This document shows positions 5,605-5,670 of a stretch of DNA of 5,670 nucleotides, piece by piece. Each line of letters begins with the position of its first letter. Position 1 is the first letter of the stretch. A model generated the notes under the pieces. It was not told the DNA's origin. It made no database searches and worked only from the letters and a program-made list of their open reading frames with translations. The stretch comes from Acidobacteriota bacterium. Its GTDB lineage: Bacteria; Acidobacteriota; Terriglobia; Bryobacterales; Bryobacteraceae. Location: assembly GCA_947505565.1 (NCBI GenBank), contig CANNLB010000234.1, positions 1 to 5,670 on the forward strand. The letters run 5' to 3'. The translations under genes were made by a program, and so were the position numbers.

Positions 5605-5670
5605 CTAAACGTAGTGAATCTCAAACGGCTTATTCGTGATGAACAACACGACGACGTCCGTCTCGGCCGT
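5605..5670 (-). CDS. C-terminal end of an upstream gene (partial, unidentified)
   Basis: The minus strand from the window edge reads 21 codons, ending in DVVVLFITNKPFEIHYV and then TAG (5607-5605). The codons end mainly in G or C, as in the neighbouring genes, and the stop lies 4 bp before the ATG of the ferredoxin-domain gene, which is typical of translational coupling in an operon. Too little is visible to name a product. The gene's identity would probably reveal the partner of the ferredoxin protein. Confidence 0.6.
   Translation of the reverse strand, partial: TAETDVVVLFITNKPFEIHYV

Overview
The window looks like chromosomal DNA from a GC-rich Gram-negative bacterium, most plausibly a member of the Acidobacteriota (Solibacter/Bryobacter type). 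This is an inference from gene content and G/C-ending codons; no taxonomic marker is present. All protein genes read on the minus strand, and the only plus-strand gene is a tRNA.

Layout in coordinate order. 1-977: N-terminal 325 codons of an exported di-heme cytochrome of the DHOR (DUF1111) family, cut by the left window edge. Its short leader carries a perfect 16-bp inverted repeat that overlaps the Shine-Dalgarno. 1068-1694: a complete LexA repressor. Its promoter contains three copies of GCGAA spaced exactly 11 bp apart, a candidate direct-repeat LexA operator. 1747-3183: a complete exported PBP4-type D-alanyl-D-alanine carboxypeptidase (DacB). 3219-3296: tRNA-Arg(CCG), divergent from dacB, with only 35 bp between them.

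3297-4685: about 1.4 kb with no intact gene. It holds two decayed minus-strand reading frames (about 4500-4005 and 3877-3414) that share a W-x-x-G-L-V-N motif and a similar layout downstream of it. They look like frameshifted relics of one or two exported beta-rich proteins. 4686-5600: a 304-residue protein with a C-terminal plant-type [2Fe-2S] ferredoxin domain and an N-terminal region I do not recognise. 5605-5670: last 21 codons of an upstream gene ending 4 bp before the ferredoxin start, so those two probably form an operon.

The genes do not form one pathway. LexA (SOS regulation) and DacB (peptidoglycan remodelling in the periplasm) are adjacent housekeeping genes. The DHOR cytochrome and the ferredoxin protein are both redox proteins but lie at opposite ends, and nothing here links them. 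I found no CRISPR array, intact mobile element or integrase. The observations most worth following are the phased repeats at lexA, the leader hairpin of the cytochrome gene, the unusual ferredoxin architecture and the paired pseudogenes.
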